From contig NZ_CP098325.1 of assembly GCF_023639785.1 (NCBI RefSeq), positions 4,154,001 through 4,218,000 of the forward strand: a DNA stretch of 64,000 nucleotides. Direction: 5' to 3'. This DNA is from Leclercia adecarboxylata (lineage in GTDB: Bacteria; Pseudomonadota; Gammaproteobacteria; Enterobacterales; Enterobacteriaceae). Below, in pieces: positions 55,092-64,000 of the stretch. The notes under the pieces were generated by a model. The model saw only the letters and a program-made list of their open reading frames with translations. It was not told the origin of the DNA and ran no database searches. The position numbers were made by a program, and so were the translations under genes. How positions within the stretch are numbered: the stretch's first letter is position 1; every line of letters begins with the position of its first letter.

Positions 55092-56057
55092 ATGCGCATC
55101 GGAAACCACCAGCTCAGAAATCGCCTGATCGCAGCACCTATGGCAGGTATTACCGACCGACCATTCAGGACGCTGTGCTATGAGATGGGAGCAGGCTTAA
55201 CCGTTTCAGAGATGATGTCGTCTAACCCGCAGGTTTGGGAGAGCGATAAATCCCGTCTTCGGATGGTGCACATTGACGAACCAGGTATCCGCACCGTGCA
55301 AATCGCCGGGAGCGTGCCTGAAGAGATGGCAGACGCCGCGCGTATCAACGTGGAGAGTGGTGCCCAGATTATTGATATCAATATGGGTTGCCCGGCCAAA
55401 AAAGTGAATCGCAAGCTTGCAGGTTCAGCCCTTCTGCAATACCCCGACCAGGTGAAGTCAATCCTGACGGCGGTTGTCAGCGCAGTGGACGTTCCTGTTA
55501 CGTTAAAGATTCGCACGGGTTGGTCGCCGGATCACCGTAACTGTGTAGAGATTGCCCAACTGGCCGAAGACTGTGGCATTCAGGCCCTGACCATACATGG
55601 ACGCACCCGCGCCTGTTTGTTCAACGGTGAAGCTGAATACGACAGCATTCGGGCAGTTAAGCAGAACGTTTCCATTCCGATTATCGCGAATGGCGACATT
55701 ACTGACCCGCTTAAAGCCAGAGCTGTGCTCGACTATACAGGGGCTGATGCTCTGATGATAGGACGTGCGGCTCAGGGAAGACCCTGGATCTTTCGGGAAA
55801 TCCAGCATTATCTGGACACTGGGGAGCTGCTTGCCCCGCTGCCGCTGGCAGAGGTTAAGCACTTGCTATGCGCACATATTCGGGAACTGCACGACTTTTA
55901 TGGTCAGGCTAAAGGGTACCGAATCGCGCGTAAACACGTATCCTGGTATCTCCAGGAACACGCTCCGGATGACCAGTTTCGGCGCACATTCAACGCCATA
56001 GAGGATGCCAGCGAACAGCTGGAGGCGTTGGAGGCATACTTCGAAAATCTTGCGTAA
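55092..56057 (+). CDS. dusB: tRNA-dihydrouridine synthase B
   Basis: 321-residue FMN enzyme reducing uridine to dihydrouridine (position 17 in E. coli tRNAs). The TIM-barrel start is [15 protein letters not shown]. The catalytic Cys100 is in [12 protein letters not shown] phosphate contacts lie in IIANGDI and [14 protein letters not shown] helical C-terminal tRNA-binding domain follows. It is co-transcribed with fis (23-base gap) from the upstream promoter, as in E. coli. Confidence 0.96.
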   Translation: MRIGNHQLRNRLIAAPMAGITDRPFRTLCYEMGAGLTVSEMMSSNPQVWESDKSRLRMVHIDEPGIRTVQIAGSVPEEMADAARINVESGAQIIDINMGCPAKKVNRKLAGSALLQYPDQVKSILTAVVSAVDVPVTLKIRTGWSPDHRNCVEIAQLAEDCGIQALTIHGRTRACLFNGEAEYDSIRAVKQNVSIPIIANGDITDPLKARAVLDYTGADALMIGRAAQGRPWIFREIQHYLDTGELLAPLPLAEVKHLLCAHIRELHDFYGQAKGYRIARKHVSWYLQEHAPDDQFRRTFNAIEDASEQLEALEAYFENLA

Positions 56058-56080
56058 TGAAATAAAGAGCTGACAGAACT

Positions 56081-56377
56081 ATGTTCGAACAACGCGTAAA
56101 TTCTGACGTACTGACCGTTTCCACCGTTAACTCTCAGGACCAGGTAACTCAAAAGCCCCTGCGTGACTCGGTTAAACAGGCACTGAAGAACTATTTTGCT
56201 CAACTGAATGGTCAGGACGTCAACGACCTGTATGAGCTGGTACTGGCTGAAGTTGAACAGCCCCTGTTGGACATGGTGATGCAATACACCCGTGGTAACC
56301 AGACCCGTGCTGCTCTGATGATGGGCATCAACCGTGGTACACTGCGTAAGAAACTGAAAAAGTACGGCATGAACTAA
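56081..56377 (+). CDS. fis: Nucleoid-associated factor Fis
   Basis: 98 residues, identical or nearly identical to E. coli Fis. The N-terminal beta arm, which contacts Hin/Gin-type invertases, is followed by dimerisation helices and the C-terminal helix-turn-helix ([20 protein letters not shown], about 73-92). It bends DNA and activates rRNA promoters in fast growth. It is second in dusB-fis and ended by a hairpin 24 bases downstream. Confidence 0.99.
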
Positions 56378-56401
56378 TTTCGATTAGCTAAATGCTTGTT
56401 T

Positions 56402-56439
56402 AAAAAGGCGCTACTCGGCATGGGGACGCGCCTTTTTTT
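56402..56439 (+). terminator. Intrinsic terminator of dusB-fis
   Basis: Stem AAAAAGGCGC / GCGCCTTTTT with a 16-base loop, followed by a T tract. Confidence 0.88.
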
Positions 56440-56577
56440 ATGCCCCGCTTACCTGCGTTTTTTACCCCCCTTCACGCCGTTATCCCCTGAAACGTAAACA
56501 TCCGTCTGCCCACTTCTCAGCCGCTCATTTTCGTGTATATTTCCTGCACTCTTGTCAATCGTCCCCGGAATTCCCGA

Positions 56578-56742
56578 ATGATCCGTAAGTATTGGTGGTT
56601 AGTCGTCTTCGCGATTAGCGTTTTCCTTTTCGATGCGCTGTTAATGCAGTGGATTGAGTTGATCTCTACGGAAACGGACCAATGCCGCAACATGAATTCG
56701 GTTAATCCACTCAAGCTGGTCAATTGCTCAGATCTGGATTAA
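56578..56742 (+). CDS. yhdU: Small membrane protein YhdU
   Basis: 54-residue protein with one N-terminal membrane segment (MIRKYWWLVVFAISVFLFDAL) and a short soluble tail containing CRNMNSVNPLKLVNC. It resembles E. coli YhdU, which is a few residues longer at the C-terminus. Function unknown. I chose ATG 56578 because this is the E. coli N-terminus; the frame is open upstream to 56533 without similarity. In E. coli the methyltransferase gene yhdJ stands between fis and yhdU; here it is absent. Confidence 0.82.
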   Translation: MIRKYWWLVVFAISVFLFDALLMQWIELISTETDQCRNMNSVNPLKLVNCSDLD

Positions 56743-56869
56743 GCACCCGATTTTCCTCGAAAATTGTGCGGGTTTAAAACCCTTTGAGGCATTTCCATTG
56801 GATGATAATGTCTCAGCCCGTCTCACCCGGTATCACGTAATACCCCACTGTGTATGAGTTGATGAGATC

Positions 56870-58951
56870 ATGCTGGTTAGCCAATACGACCAACTTCTTG
56901 TGGTTATCTCCTTTGTAGTCGCGATCCTTGCATCCTACACCGCACTGAATATGGCAGGACGGGTTGCCGGCAGTACCGGCGTTGCGGCCCACGTCTGGCT
57001 GACTGGCGGAGGTATCGCCATGGGGATCGGGATCTGGGCCATGCACTTTATCGGCATGCTGGCGATGGATATCTCCATGCGCATGAACTACGACCTGCTG
57101 AAAACTGCCCTCTCCATGCTGATTGCCATCGGCGCCTCGCTGTTCGCCCTCTGGCTGGTGAGCCGCGACCATTTACGCAGGCGGCGCTTGTTTACCGGCG
57201 CGGTGATCCTGGGCGCAGGCATTGTCGCGATGCACTACACCGGCATGGCGGCGTTACAGGTTGAGCCTGCTATCGTCTGGGATATGCGCTGGGTTGCGCT
57301 GTCGGTGGCTATCGCCCTCTTCGCCTCGCTGGCTGCCCTTTGGCTGACGTTTCGTCTGCGTCGCGATGCCGCCCAGGTCGCGCTGATGCGCGCGGGCGCC
57401 GCCGTGTTGATGGGCGTTGCCATAGCCGGCATGCACTACACCGGCATGAAGGCCGCCCAGTTTCCGGTACAAATGCACATGCATCATCAGGGGGTCAACG
57501 GCAGTTGGCTGGCGGTGCTGGTGAGCGTCGTCGCGCTCTCTATTCTGGGTATTACGCTGCTGGTCTCAATGTTTGATGCCCGACTGCAGGCCCGCACCTC
57601 CCTGCTCGCCTCATCGCTGGCGGAAGCCAACCGCGAGCTGGCACAACTGGCACTGCACGATACGCTGACGCGCCTGCCGAATCGCGTGCTGCTGGAAGAC
57701 CGTCTCGATCAGGCGATCAACAAAGCCGATCGTGAAGGGAAGCTGTTTGCCCTGCTGTTTATGGACCTTGATGGCTTCAAAGCCGTCAACGATGCCTACG
57801 GGCATGATACGGGTGACAAGCTGCTGGTAGCGGTGACGGAGCGTCTGGAACAGCCGCTGAAGGGCCAGTACACCCTCGCCCGTATTGGCGGCGATGAGTT
57901 TGTGCTGCTCGCCGAGATCGACACGCCGAACGATGCCGCCACGCTTGCCAGTTCGCTGGTGCATGTCATCGATCAGCCCTTCAGCCTTGAGCTGTATGAT
58001 CTGATGGTAACCCTCAGCGTGGGCATTGCCATCTATCCCCACGATGGCAAAAACCAGCGTGAGCTGATGTTTAATGCCGATGCGGCGATGTATCACACCA
58101 AGCATATGGGACGTAACGGCTACCACTTTTTCCAGCCGTCGATGAATACCCTGGCGCAAACGCAGCTGCAGCTGATGAACGATTTGTGGCTGGCGCTGGA
58201 GCGTAATGAACTGCATCTGGTTTATCAGCCAAAGTTTCAGGCACCGGTTGGCCCCATTGTCGGCTTTGAAGCCCTGCTGCGCTGGCAGCATCCTGCGCAG
58301 GGTCTGTTATCTCCCGAGCAGTTCCTGCCCCTGGCGGAAAAGAGCGGGCTGATCATTCCTATCGGCAACTGGGTGATTGATGAGGCCTGCCGCCAGCTGC
58401 GCGCCTGGCATCTTGAAGGCCACACCGAATGGTCGATGGCGGTGAACCTCTCCACGCTGCAGTTTGAGCAGCCCCAGCTGGTTGAGACGGTTATGGGCAG
58501 CCTGGCACGGCACCGTATTCCGCCGCATACCCTGATTCTGGAAGTGACCGAAACCACGGCCATGAACAATCCCGATGAGAGCGTGCGGGTGCTGACGGAA
58601 CTGACGCAGGCAGGCGTAAAAGCCTCTATCGATGATTTTGGTACTGGCTATTCCAGCCTGCTGTACCTGAAAAAGTTGCCCGCCTGCGAGCTGAAAATCG
58701 ATCGGGCATTTGTGAAAGATCTCAACGGCGCGGGTGACGATGCGACTATCGTATCTGCCATTGTGGCGCTGGCGAAGACGCTTAATCTGAAGGTGGTTGC
58801 CGAAGGGGTAGAAACCGAAGAACAGCAAAACTTTTTGACCGAACTGGGATGCAGCACGCTGCAGGGCTACCTGCTGGGTAAACCTGTCCCGGCGCAGACC
58901 ATCAACGCCCTGAGCCACGATCCGCAGGCGATGCTGGCACAGCAAATATAA
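56870..58951 (+). CDS. MHYT-GGDEF-EAL membrane sensor for c-di-GMP turnover
   Basis: 693-residue protein. The N-terminal MHYT domain has seven membrane segments (about 8-235) and three signature motifs: MHFIGM at 58-63, MHYTGM at 121-126 and MHYTGM at 188-193. It is thought to bind copper and sense O2, CO or NO. The GGDEF domain has an intact active site, GGDEF at 340-344, but no RxxD product-inhibition site just upstream. The EAL domain is intact: EALLRW at 467, EVTE at 558-561, DDFGTGYSS at 588-596. Both synthesis and breakdown of c-di-GMP are chemically possible. Overall layout is as in Pseudomonas MucR. It is monocistronic and convergent with acrS. Confidence 0.92.
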   Translation: MLVSQYDQLLVVISFVVAILASYTALNMAGRVAGSTGVAAHVWLTGGGIAMGIGIWAMHFIGMLAMDISMRMNYDLLKTALSMLIAIGASLFALWLVSRDHLRRRRLFTGAVILGAGIVAMHYTGMAALQVEPAIVWDMRWVALSVAIALFASLAALWLTFRLRRDAAQVALMRAGAAVLMGVAIAGMHYTGMKAAQFPVQMHMHHQGVNGSWLAVLVSVVALSILGITLLVSMFDARLQARTSLLASSLAEANRELAQLALHDTLTRLPNRVLLEDRLDQAINKADREGKLFALLFMDLDGFKAVNDAYGHDTGDKLLVAVTERLEQPLKGQYTLARIGGDEFVLLAEIDTPNDAATLASSLVHVIDQPFSLELYDLMVTLSVGIAIYPHDGKNQRELMFNADAAMYHTKHMGRNGYHFFQPSMNTLAQTQLQLMNDLWLALERNELHLVYQPKFQAPVGPIVGFEALLRWQHPAQGLLSPEQFLPLAEKSGLIIPIGNWVIDEACRQLRAWHLEGHTEWSMAVNLSTLQFEQPQLVETVMGSLARHRIPPHTLILEVTETTAMNNPDESVRVLTELTQAGVKASIDDFGTGYSSLLYLKKLPACELKIDRAFVKDLNGAGDDATIVSAIVALAKTLNLKVVAEGVETEEQQNFLTELGCSTLQGYLLGKPVPAQTINALSHDPQAMLAQQI

Positions 58952-58961
58952 TGCGATGCCG

Positions 58962-59609
58962 CTATGATGCGGCGTCGTATACCCTGTGTGCCCGGTGGAC
59001 AACCGGTAACGTCGAGAGAATGTTATCCACCAGTTCCGGTGCCTGCTGATACAGATCCACTCGTTCCGGGCTCATTAACCAGTTTTTAATGAGTCCGCAA
59101 AAAAAGCCATGAAAAACAATTAACGTTGTGTCGATATTGATCTGGGCAGAGACGCTGCCAAGGACAATACATCTTTGCAATATTTCGCGAACGTTTTCAT
59201 CATTGAAGCCAATCCTTTCGCAGATGTGATTTTCTGAAATCATATCCTGAACGAATTCACATTTGTGATACAGGATCTGCAATAAGCTACGCTGGCGACG
59301 ATCCTGGGCAATATATTGTAAAGCAGTAACAAACTGCTCACGCAAAATTAATAATGGATCGCTTTTTTCAGCCTGTGATAGCTGACAGCGAATAATGTCG
59401 TGCAGCGGTCGTTGCTCCTGCCAGATAGCATCAAAGAGTTCGGCTTTGCTGGCGAAGTGCCAGTATACGGCCCCCCGGGTCAGGCAGGCGGCATCGGCAA
59501 TATCAGACAGCGTGGTGCTGGCGACGCCTCGCGCGGCAAACTGCTCTATCGCTGCCTCAATCAATAACTGGCGTGTCTTCTGTGCCTCGGCCTTGGTTTT
59601 GCGCGCCAT
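58962..59609 (-). CDS. acrS: TetR-family repressor AcrS (AcrR-like)
   Basis: 215-residue TetR-family regulator. The N-terminal HTH region (about 10-57) is TRQLLIEAAIEQFAARGV...LSDIADAACLTRGAVYWHF. The C-terminal ligand domain keeps QRSLLQILYHKCEF, shared with AcrR and AcrS. Position divergent from acrE identifies it as AcrS, which in E. coli represses acrAB as well as acrEF. Its stop is 10 bases from the convergent MHYT gene; a small GC hairpin (GCCGC / GCGGC, around 58957-58972) lies across that junction. Confidence 0.88.
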   Translation of the reverse strand: MARKTKAEAQKTRQLLIEAAIEQFAARGVASTTLSDIADAACLTRGAVYWHFASKAELFDAIWQEQRPLHDIIRCQLSQAEKSDPLLILREQFVTALQYIAQDRRQRSLLQILYHKCEFVQDMISENHICERIGFNDENVREILQRCIVLGSVSAQINIDTTLIVFHGFFCGLIKNWLMSPERVDLYQQAPELVDNILSTLPVVHRAHRVYDAAS

Positions 59610-60000
59610 AGAAAATCACTCATTTAACAGGTTAATGACTTTTATAAAACAACGGCAATGACCGTCAGAGCGCGAATTATCCATCAGTCAGAAAAATAAT
59701 GATGAACAAAAAACGTTAATTCACTTAATTTATAAACCGCACTGATATTTACACGATGTTTAATTCATAAAATACATGAATGCATCTCATACAAACTCTC
59801 CGGCAAGCATAGCCAGACGTTTTATATTCTTGTTTATTATGCCTCCGGGCCACTTTTTTTATCCTCATTCCATTCTCAGCACTTATAAATCAAAAACCCG
59901 CCCGGCCATTCTTTATTATGGCGCCCGCCGTTTTCTCTTTCCCCCTCCTTAACGCTTAACCCAGTCGGTTATGCGGATTGATGATTTTGAAGGAATAGTC
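59610..60000. promoter_or_regulatory. acrS-acrE divergent control region
   Basis: 391 non-coding bases, strongly AT-rich over 59680-59910, which suggests H-NS silencing as known for acrEF in E. coli. A partial dyad TACATGAATGCATCTCATACA at 59773-59793 (core shown) resembles the AcrR-type operator, but the match is weak. The acrE ribosome-binding site GAAGGAA is at 59988-59994. I cannot fix the promoters. Confidence 0.45.
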
Positions 60001-61140
60001 ATGACGCCTAATTTCAGGTTTTTACCCTTATCCGGTTTTATCATCGGTGCCGCATTGCTCGTGGGTTGTGACGACCATGCCGGGCAGGCACAGCTTCCGC
60101 CAACGCCGCAGGTGATGGTCCATGTGGTGAAAAGCGCGCCCCTGGAGGTGACCACCGAGCTGCCTGGCCGGACCGATGCGTACCGCGTTGCCGAAGTTCG
60201 CCCGCAGGTCAGCGGCATTGTGCTGAAGCGCAACTTCACGGAAGGCAGCGATGTGAAAGCCGGTGAATCGTTATATCAGATCGATCCGGCTTCCTATCAG
60301 GCGGCATTTGACAGTGCTTCAGGTGAGCTGGCTAAAGCTCAGGCCGCCGCCAGCATTGCTCACCTGACGGTAAAACGCTATTTACCCCTGGTCGGAACGC
60401 AGTACGTCAGCAAGCAGGAGTACGATCAGTCCGTGGCTAACGCCCGCCAGGCTGATGCCTCGGTGATGGCGGCCCGGGCAGCCGTCGAGACCGCGCGCAT
60501 TAATCTTGCTTATACCAAAGTGACGTCCCCCATTGGCGGACGCATTGGTAAATCCAGCATCACCGAGGGGGCGCTGGTCTCTAACGGACAGGCCACGGCG
60601 CTGGCTACGGTCCAGCAGCTCGATCCGATTTATGTCGATGTCACGCAATCCAGCAACGATTTTATGCGGCTCAAGCAGTCCAGTTTGCAGGCGGGCGAAG
60701 GCACCCGCAGCGTGCAGCTGCTGATGGAGAATGGTCAGCCGTATCCGCTGAAAGGCTCGCTGCAATTCTCGGATGTCACCGTGGATGAGAGCACCGGCTC
60801 TATTACTCTGCGGGCGATTTTCCCCAATCCGCAACACATCCTGCTGCCCGGCATGTTTGTCCGCGCGCGTATTGATGAAGGCACCCAGCCGCACGCGATT
60901 CTGGTTCCACAGCAGGGCGTCACCCGCACCCCGCGCGGAGAGGCCAGCGTGATGGTGGTGAACGGTAAAAACCAGGTCGAGGCCCGTAACGTTGTCGCTC
61001 CTCAGGCTATCGGCGATCAATGGCTGGTCACCGACGGCTTGCACGAAGGCGATCGGGTAATTATTAGCGGGCTGCAAAAAGTGCGTCCTGGCGTCACGGT
61101 GGTGGCGACCCCGGATACCGCCGCGCAGAAAGCGGGATAA
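60001..61140 (+). CDS. acrE: Multidrug efflux membrane-fusion lipoprotein AcrE
   Basis: 379-residue periplasmic adaptor of the RND pump AcrEF-TolC. A lipoprotein signal with lipobox LVGC (Cys23) anchors it to the inner membrane. Lipoyl halves flank an alpha-hairpin (about 95-170), then beta-barrel and membrane-proximal domains ([32 protein letters not shown]). I chose ATG 60001 because GAAGGAA precedes it and it starts a normal signal peptide; ATG 59971 lies upstream of that site. AcrA has the same build, but linkage to acrS and acrF identifies AcrE. Confidence 0.92.
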   Translation: MTPNFRFLPLSGFIIGAALLVGCDDHAGQAQLPPTPQVMVHVVKSAPLEVTTELPGRTDAYRVAEVRPQVSGIVLKRNFTEGSDVKAGESLYQIDPASYQAAFDSASGELAKAQAAASIAHLTVKRYLPLVGTQYVSKQEYDQSVANARQADASVMAARAAVETARINLAYTKVTSPIGGRIGKSSITEGALVSNGQATALATVQQLDPIYVDVTQSSNDFMRLKQSSLQAGEGTRSVQLLMENGQPYPLKGSLQFSDVTVDESTGSITLRAIFPNPQHILLPGMFVRARIDEGTQPHAILVPQQGVTRTPRGEASVMVVNGKNQVEARNVVAPQAIGDQWLVTDGLHEGDRVIISGLQKVRPGVTVVATPDTAAQKAG

Positions 61141-61150
61141 GGATCAGAGC

Positions 61151-64000
61151 ATGGCTAACTTCTTTATTCAGCGCCCGATCTTTGCGTGGGTGCTTGCTAT
61201 CATTCTGATGATGGCGGGTGGGCTTGCGATCCTGAAGCTGCCCGTGGCGCAGTATCCCACCATTGCGCCCCCTGCCGTGGCTATTTCGGCCACCTATCCC
61301 GGCGCGGATGCGCAGACGGTGCAGGATACGGTAACCCAGGTTATCGAACAGAACATGAACGGCATCGATAACCTGATGTACATGTCCTCCACCAGCGATT
61401 CATCGGGCAGCGTGACCATTACCCTCACCTTCCAGTCCGGTACCGACCCGGATATTGCCCAGGTGCAGGTACAGAACAAACTTCAGCTGGCCATGCCGCT
61501 ATTGCCGCAGGAAGTGCAGCAGCAAGGGATTGGCGTGGAGAAGTCGAGCAGCAGCTTCCTGCTGGTGGCCGGTTTTGTCTCGGACAATAAAAACCTGAGC
61601 CAGGACGATATCTCTGACTATGTGGCCTCTAACGTCAAAGATGCGATCAGCCGCACCTCCGGGGTGGGCGATGTCCAGCTGTTTGGCGCCCAGTATGCGA
61701 TGCGTATCTGGCTGGATGCCAACAAGCTGAATGCCTATCAGCTGACGCCACTGGACGTCATTAACCAGTTAAAAACCCAGAATAACCAGATTGCAGCGGG
61801 TCAGCTTGGCGGTACGCCGTCATTGCCGGGACAGCAGCTCAATGCCTCGATCATCGCCCAGACGCGCCTGAAAACCGCCGAGGAGTTCGGCAACATCACC
61901 CTGAAGGTCAACCAGGACGGGTCGATGGTGCACCTGAAAGATGTCGCCCGCATTGCCCCCGGTGGTGAAAACTACAACATGGTGACCAAAATCAATGGTC
62001 AGGCGGCAACCGGGCTCGGTATCAAGCTCGCGACCGGCGCCAATGCGCTGGATACCGCCGCGGCCATTAAAACCAAGCTGGCGCAGCTGCAGACCTTCTT
62101 CCCTCAAGGGCTGAAGGTGGTCTATCCCTATGACACCACGCCCTTTGTGAAGATCTCTATTCATGAAGTGGTGAAGACGCTGTTTGAAGCCATCATCCTC
62201 GTGTTCCTGGTGATGTACCTGTTCCTGCAAAACCTGCGCGCCACGCTCATTCCGACCATTGCCGTGCCGGTGGTCCTGCTGGGAACGTTTGCGGTGCTGG
62301 CAGCGTTTGGCTTCTCGATCAACACCCTGACCATGTTCGGCATGGTGCTGGCGATAGGCTTGCTGGTGGATGATGCCATCGTGGTGGTGGAGAACGTCGA
62401 GCGCGTAATGGTGGAGGATAAGCTCCCGCCGAAAGAGGCGACGCAAAAATCGATGTCGCAGATTCAGGGTGCGCTGGTGGGGATTGCCATGGTGCTGTCG
62501 GCGGTATTTATCCCGATGGCCTTTTTCGGCGGTTCCACCGGGGCGATCTATCGCCAGTTCTCTCTGACCATCGTCTCGGCAATGGCGCTTTCGGTACTGG
62601 TGGCGCTGATCCTCACGCCCGCCCTCTGTGCCACTCTGCTTAAGGCGCCCGACGAGCATCATGGGAGCAAAGGGGGCTTCTTCGGCTGGTTTAATGCCCT
62701 GTTTGACAGGAGCGTGGCGCATTACAGCAACAGTGTCAGCCATATTTTGCGTAAAACGGGCCGCTACCTGGTGGTCTATGTTCTGATTGTCGGCGGCATG
62801 GCGGTGCTGTTCCTGCGCCTGCCTACCTCGTTCCTGCCGGAAGAGGATCAGGGCGTGTTTATGACGATGGTGCAACTCCCGGCGGGCGCCACCCAAACCC
62901 GTACTCAGCAGGTGCTGGATCAGGTCGAGCACTATTACCTTACCAATGAAAAAGCCAACGTGGCGTCGGTCTTTACCGTCAACGGCTTTAGCTTCAGCGG
63001 CCAGGGCCAGAATGCCGGGGTGGCGTTTATCAGCCTTAAGCCCTGGGAGGCGCGTCCCGGTGCCGAAAACAGCGTCGGCGCTATCGTCAGCCGGGCAACA
63101 CGGGCCTTCAGTCAGATTAAAGATGGGCTGGTCTTCCCGTTCAACCTGCCCGCCATTATCGAACTGGGCACCGCAACGGGCTTCGATTTTGAACTGATCG
63201 ACCAGGCCAACCTCGGCCATAACCAGCTGACCCAGGCCCGAAACCAGCTGCTGGGTATGATTAAAGGGCATCCCGATATGCTCGTTCGCGTGCGACCCAA
63301 TGGACTGGAAGATACGCCGCAGTTCAAACTGGATATCGATCAGGAAAAAGCGCAGGCGCTGGGCGTCAGCGTGTCGGACATCAACCAGACCATCTCCACC
63401 GCATTAGGGGGGACTTACGTCAACGACTATATTGACCGTGGTCGGGTGAAGAAAGTGTATGTCCAGGCGGATGCCCGTTTCAGGATGCTGCCGGAGGATA
63501 TCAATCGCCTGTATGTCCGCAGCGCCAACGGTCAAATGGTGCCGCTCTCCGCATTCAGCCAGTCGCACTGGATCTACGGTTCTCCGCGCCTGGAGCGCTA
63601 TAACGGCACCCCTTCGATGGAGATCCTCGGCGAAGCTGCACCCGGCAAGAGTACCGGCGAAGCCATGGTGTTAATGGAAAAACTGGCGGCGAAACTGCCG
63701 ACGGGGATCGGTTATGACTGGACCGGCATGTCTTATCAGGAGCGGCTCTCCGGCAACCAGGCGCCTGCCCTGTATGCCATCTCGCTGGTGGTGGTATTCC
63801 TCTGCCTGGCGGCATTGTATGAGAGCTGGTCGATTCCGTTCTCGGTAATGCTGGTAGTGCCATTAGGCGTGGTGGGTGCTCTGCTGGCCGCTTCCCTGCG
63901 CGGGCTGAATAATGATGTCTATTTCCAGGTGGGGCTGCTCACCACTATCGGCCTGTCGGCCAAGAACGCCATCCTGATTGTCGAGTTTGCTAAAGACCTG
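61151..64000 (+). CDS. acrF: RND multidrug efflux transporter AcrF (partial, cut by window end)
   Basis: First 950 codons of an RND pump that family members complete at about 1034 residues; the frame is open to the window edge. It starts [18 protein letters not shown], 10 bases after acrE. Proton-relay residues Asp407 and Asp408 (LLVDDAIVV) and Lys938 ([11 protein letters not shown]) are intact. Membrane segments TM1 and TM2-6 flank the first periplasmic loop with its porter subdomains; TM7-10 follow the second. The trimer exports drugs, dyes and bile salts through TolC. Nothing suggests a pseudogene. Confidence 0.94.
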   Translation, partial: MANFFIQRPIFAWVLAIILMMAGGLAILKLPVAQYPTIAPPAVAISATYPGADAQTVQDTVTQVIEQNMNGIDNLMYMSSTSDSSGSVTITLTFQSGTDPDIAQVQVQNKLQLAMPLLPQEVQQQGIGVEKSSSSFLLVAGFVSDNKNLSQDDISDYVASNVKDAISRTSGVGDVQLFGAQYAMRIWLDANKLNAYQLTPLDVINQLKTQNNQIAAGQLGGTPSLPGQQLNASIIAQTRLKTAEEFGNITLKVNQDGSMVHLKDVARIAPGGENYNMVTKINGQAATGLGIKLATGANALDTAAAIKTKLAQLQTFFPQGLKVVYPYDTTPFVKISIHEVVKTLFEAIILVFLVMYLFLQNLRATLIPTIAVPVVLLGTFAVLAAFGFSINTLTMFGMVLAIGLLVDDAIVVVENVERVMVEDKLPPKEATQKSMSQIQGALVGIAMVLSAVFIPMAFFGGSTGAIYRQFSLTIVSAMALSVLVALILTPALCATLLKAPDEHHGSKGGFFGWFNALFDRSVAHYSNSVSHILRKTGRYLVVYVLIVGGMAVLFLRLPTSFLPEEDQGVFMTMVQLPAGATQTRTQQVLDQVEHYYLTNEKANVASVFTVNGFSFSGQGQNAGVAFISLKPWEARPGAENSVGAIVSRATRAFSQIKDGLVFPFNLPAIIELGTATGFDFELIDQANLGHNQLTQARNQLLGMIKGHPDMLVRVRPNGLEDTPQFKLDIDQEKAQALGVSVSDINQTISTALGGTYVNDYIDRGRVKKVYVQADARFRMLPEDINRLYVRSANGQMVPLSAFSQSHWIYGSPRLERYNGTPSMEILGEAAPGKSTGEAMVLMEKLAAKLPTGIGYDWTGMSYQERLSGNQAPALYAISLVVVFLCLAALYESWSIPFSVMLVVPLGVVGALLAASLRGLNNDVYFQVGLLTTIGLSAKNAILIVEFAKDL

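Noticed and set aside
61820..63271. 483-codon open frame on the minus strand opposite acrF
   Set aside because: Very His/Arg/Gln-rich product with no domain pattern; the plus strand encodes a complete RND transporter. Shadow frame.
61151..64000. acrF as a truncated pseudogene
   Set aside because: The frame is open with all relay residues intact; it simply runs off the end of the window.

Overview
This window is chromosomal DNA from an enterobacterium (Enterobacterales, family Enterobacteriaceae). Almost every protein is a close match to an Escherichia coli K-12 protein. Gene content suggests the Enterobacter/Lelliottia/Leclercia/Citrobacter neighbourhood: a single-chain dihydroxyacetone kinase, a type II dehydroquinase next to accBC, and msrPQ next to acuI. 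The species cannot be fixed from the sequence alone. There are no tRNA or rRNA genes, insertion sequences, prophage genes or CRISPR arrays, and nearly all the DNA is ordinary core backbone.

Layout. Positions 1-5135 correspond to the E. coli valS/yjgR area (about 97 min): the end of valS, yjgM, ahr, a REP pair, dhaK and yjgR. At 5112-5135 this block meets, tail to tail, the E. coli 72-73 min block, which then runs in E. coli order to the end. That block contains yhcC, gltBD, a complete chaperone-usher fimbrial operon (gltF-like, yhcA, yhcD, yhcE-like, yhcF-like) on the opposite strand, sspAB, rplM-rpsI, zapE, zapG, degQ, degS, mdh and argR. It continues with a tandem yhcN pair, yhcO, an extra succinate-semialdehyde-type dehydrogenase, aaeXAB/aaeR, tldD, yhdP, rng, yhdE, mreBCD, csrD, acuI, msrPQ, aroQ-accBC, yhdT-panF-prmA, dusB-fis, yhdU, a MHYT-GGDEF-EAL protein, acrS and acrEF. 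acrF is cut by the window edge.

Functional groups. The groups are glutamate synthesis (gltBD), envelope protease surveillance (degQ, degS), cell shape and division (mreBCD, zapE, zapG), stringent/ClpXP adaptor functions (sspAB), ribosomal proteins (rplM-rpsI), fatty-acid initiation with shikimate supply (aroQ, accBC), pantothenate import (panF), methionine-sulfoxide repair (msrPQ), aromatic-acid efflux (aaeXAB), multidrug efflux (acrEF) and c-di-GMP or Csr-type signalling (MHYT protein, csrD).

The points most worth a second look are these. The chromosomal junction at yjgR/yhcC fits an inversion roughly symmetric about oriC. The fimbrial operon is inverted and detached from gltBD, with a GltF-like protein as its first subunit gene. 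The yhcN gene is duplicated. An inserted aldehyde dehydrogenase gene carries an operator-like palindrome. The gltB leader looks like coding sequence. There is also an unexplained perfect hairpin upstream of dusB-fis. I did not find an obviously new defence or mobile system here.
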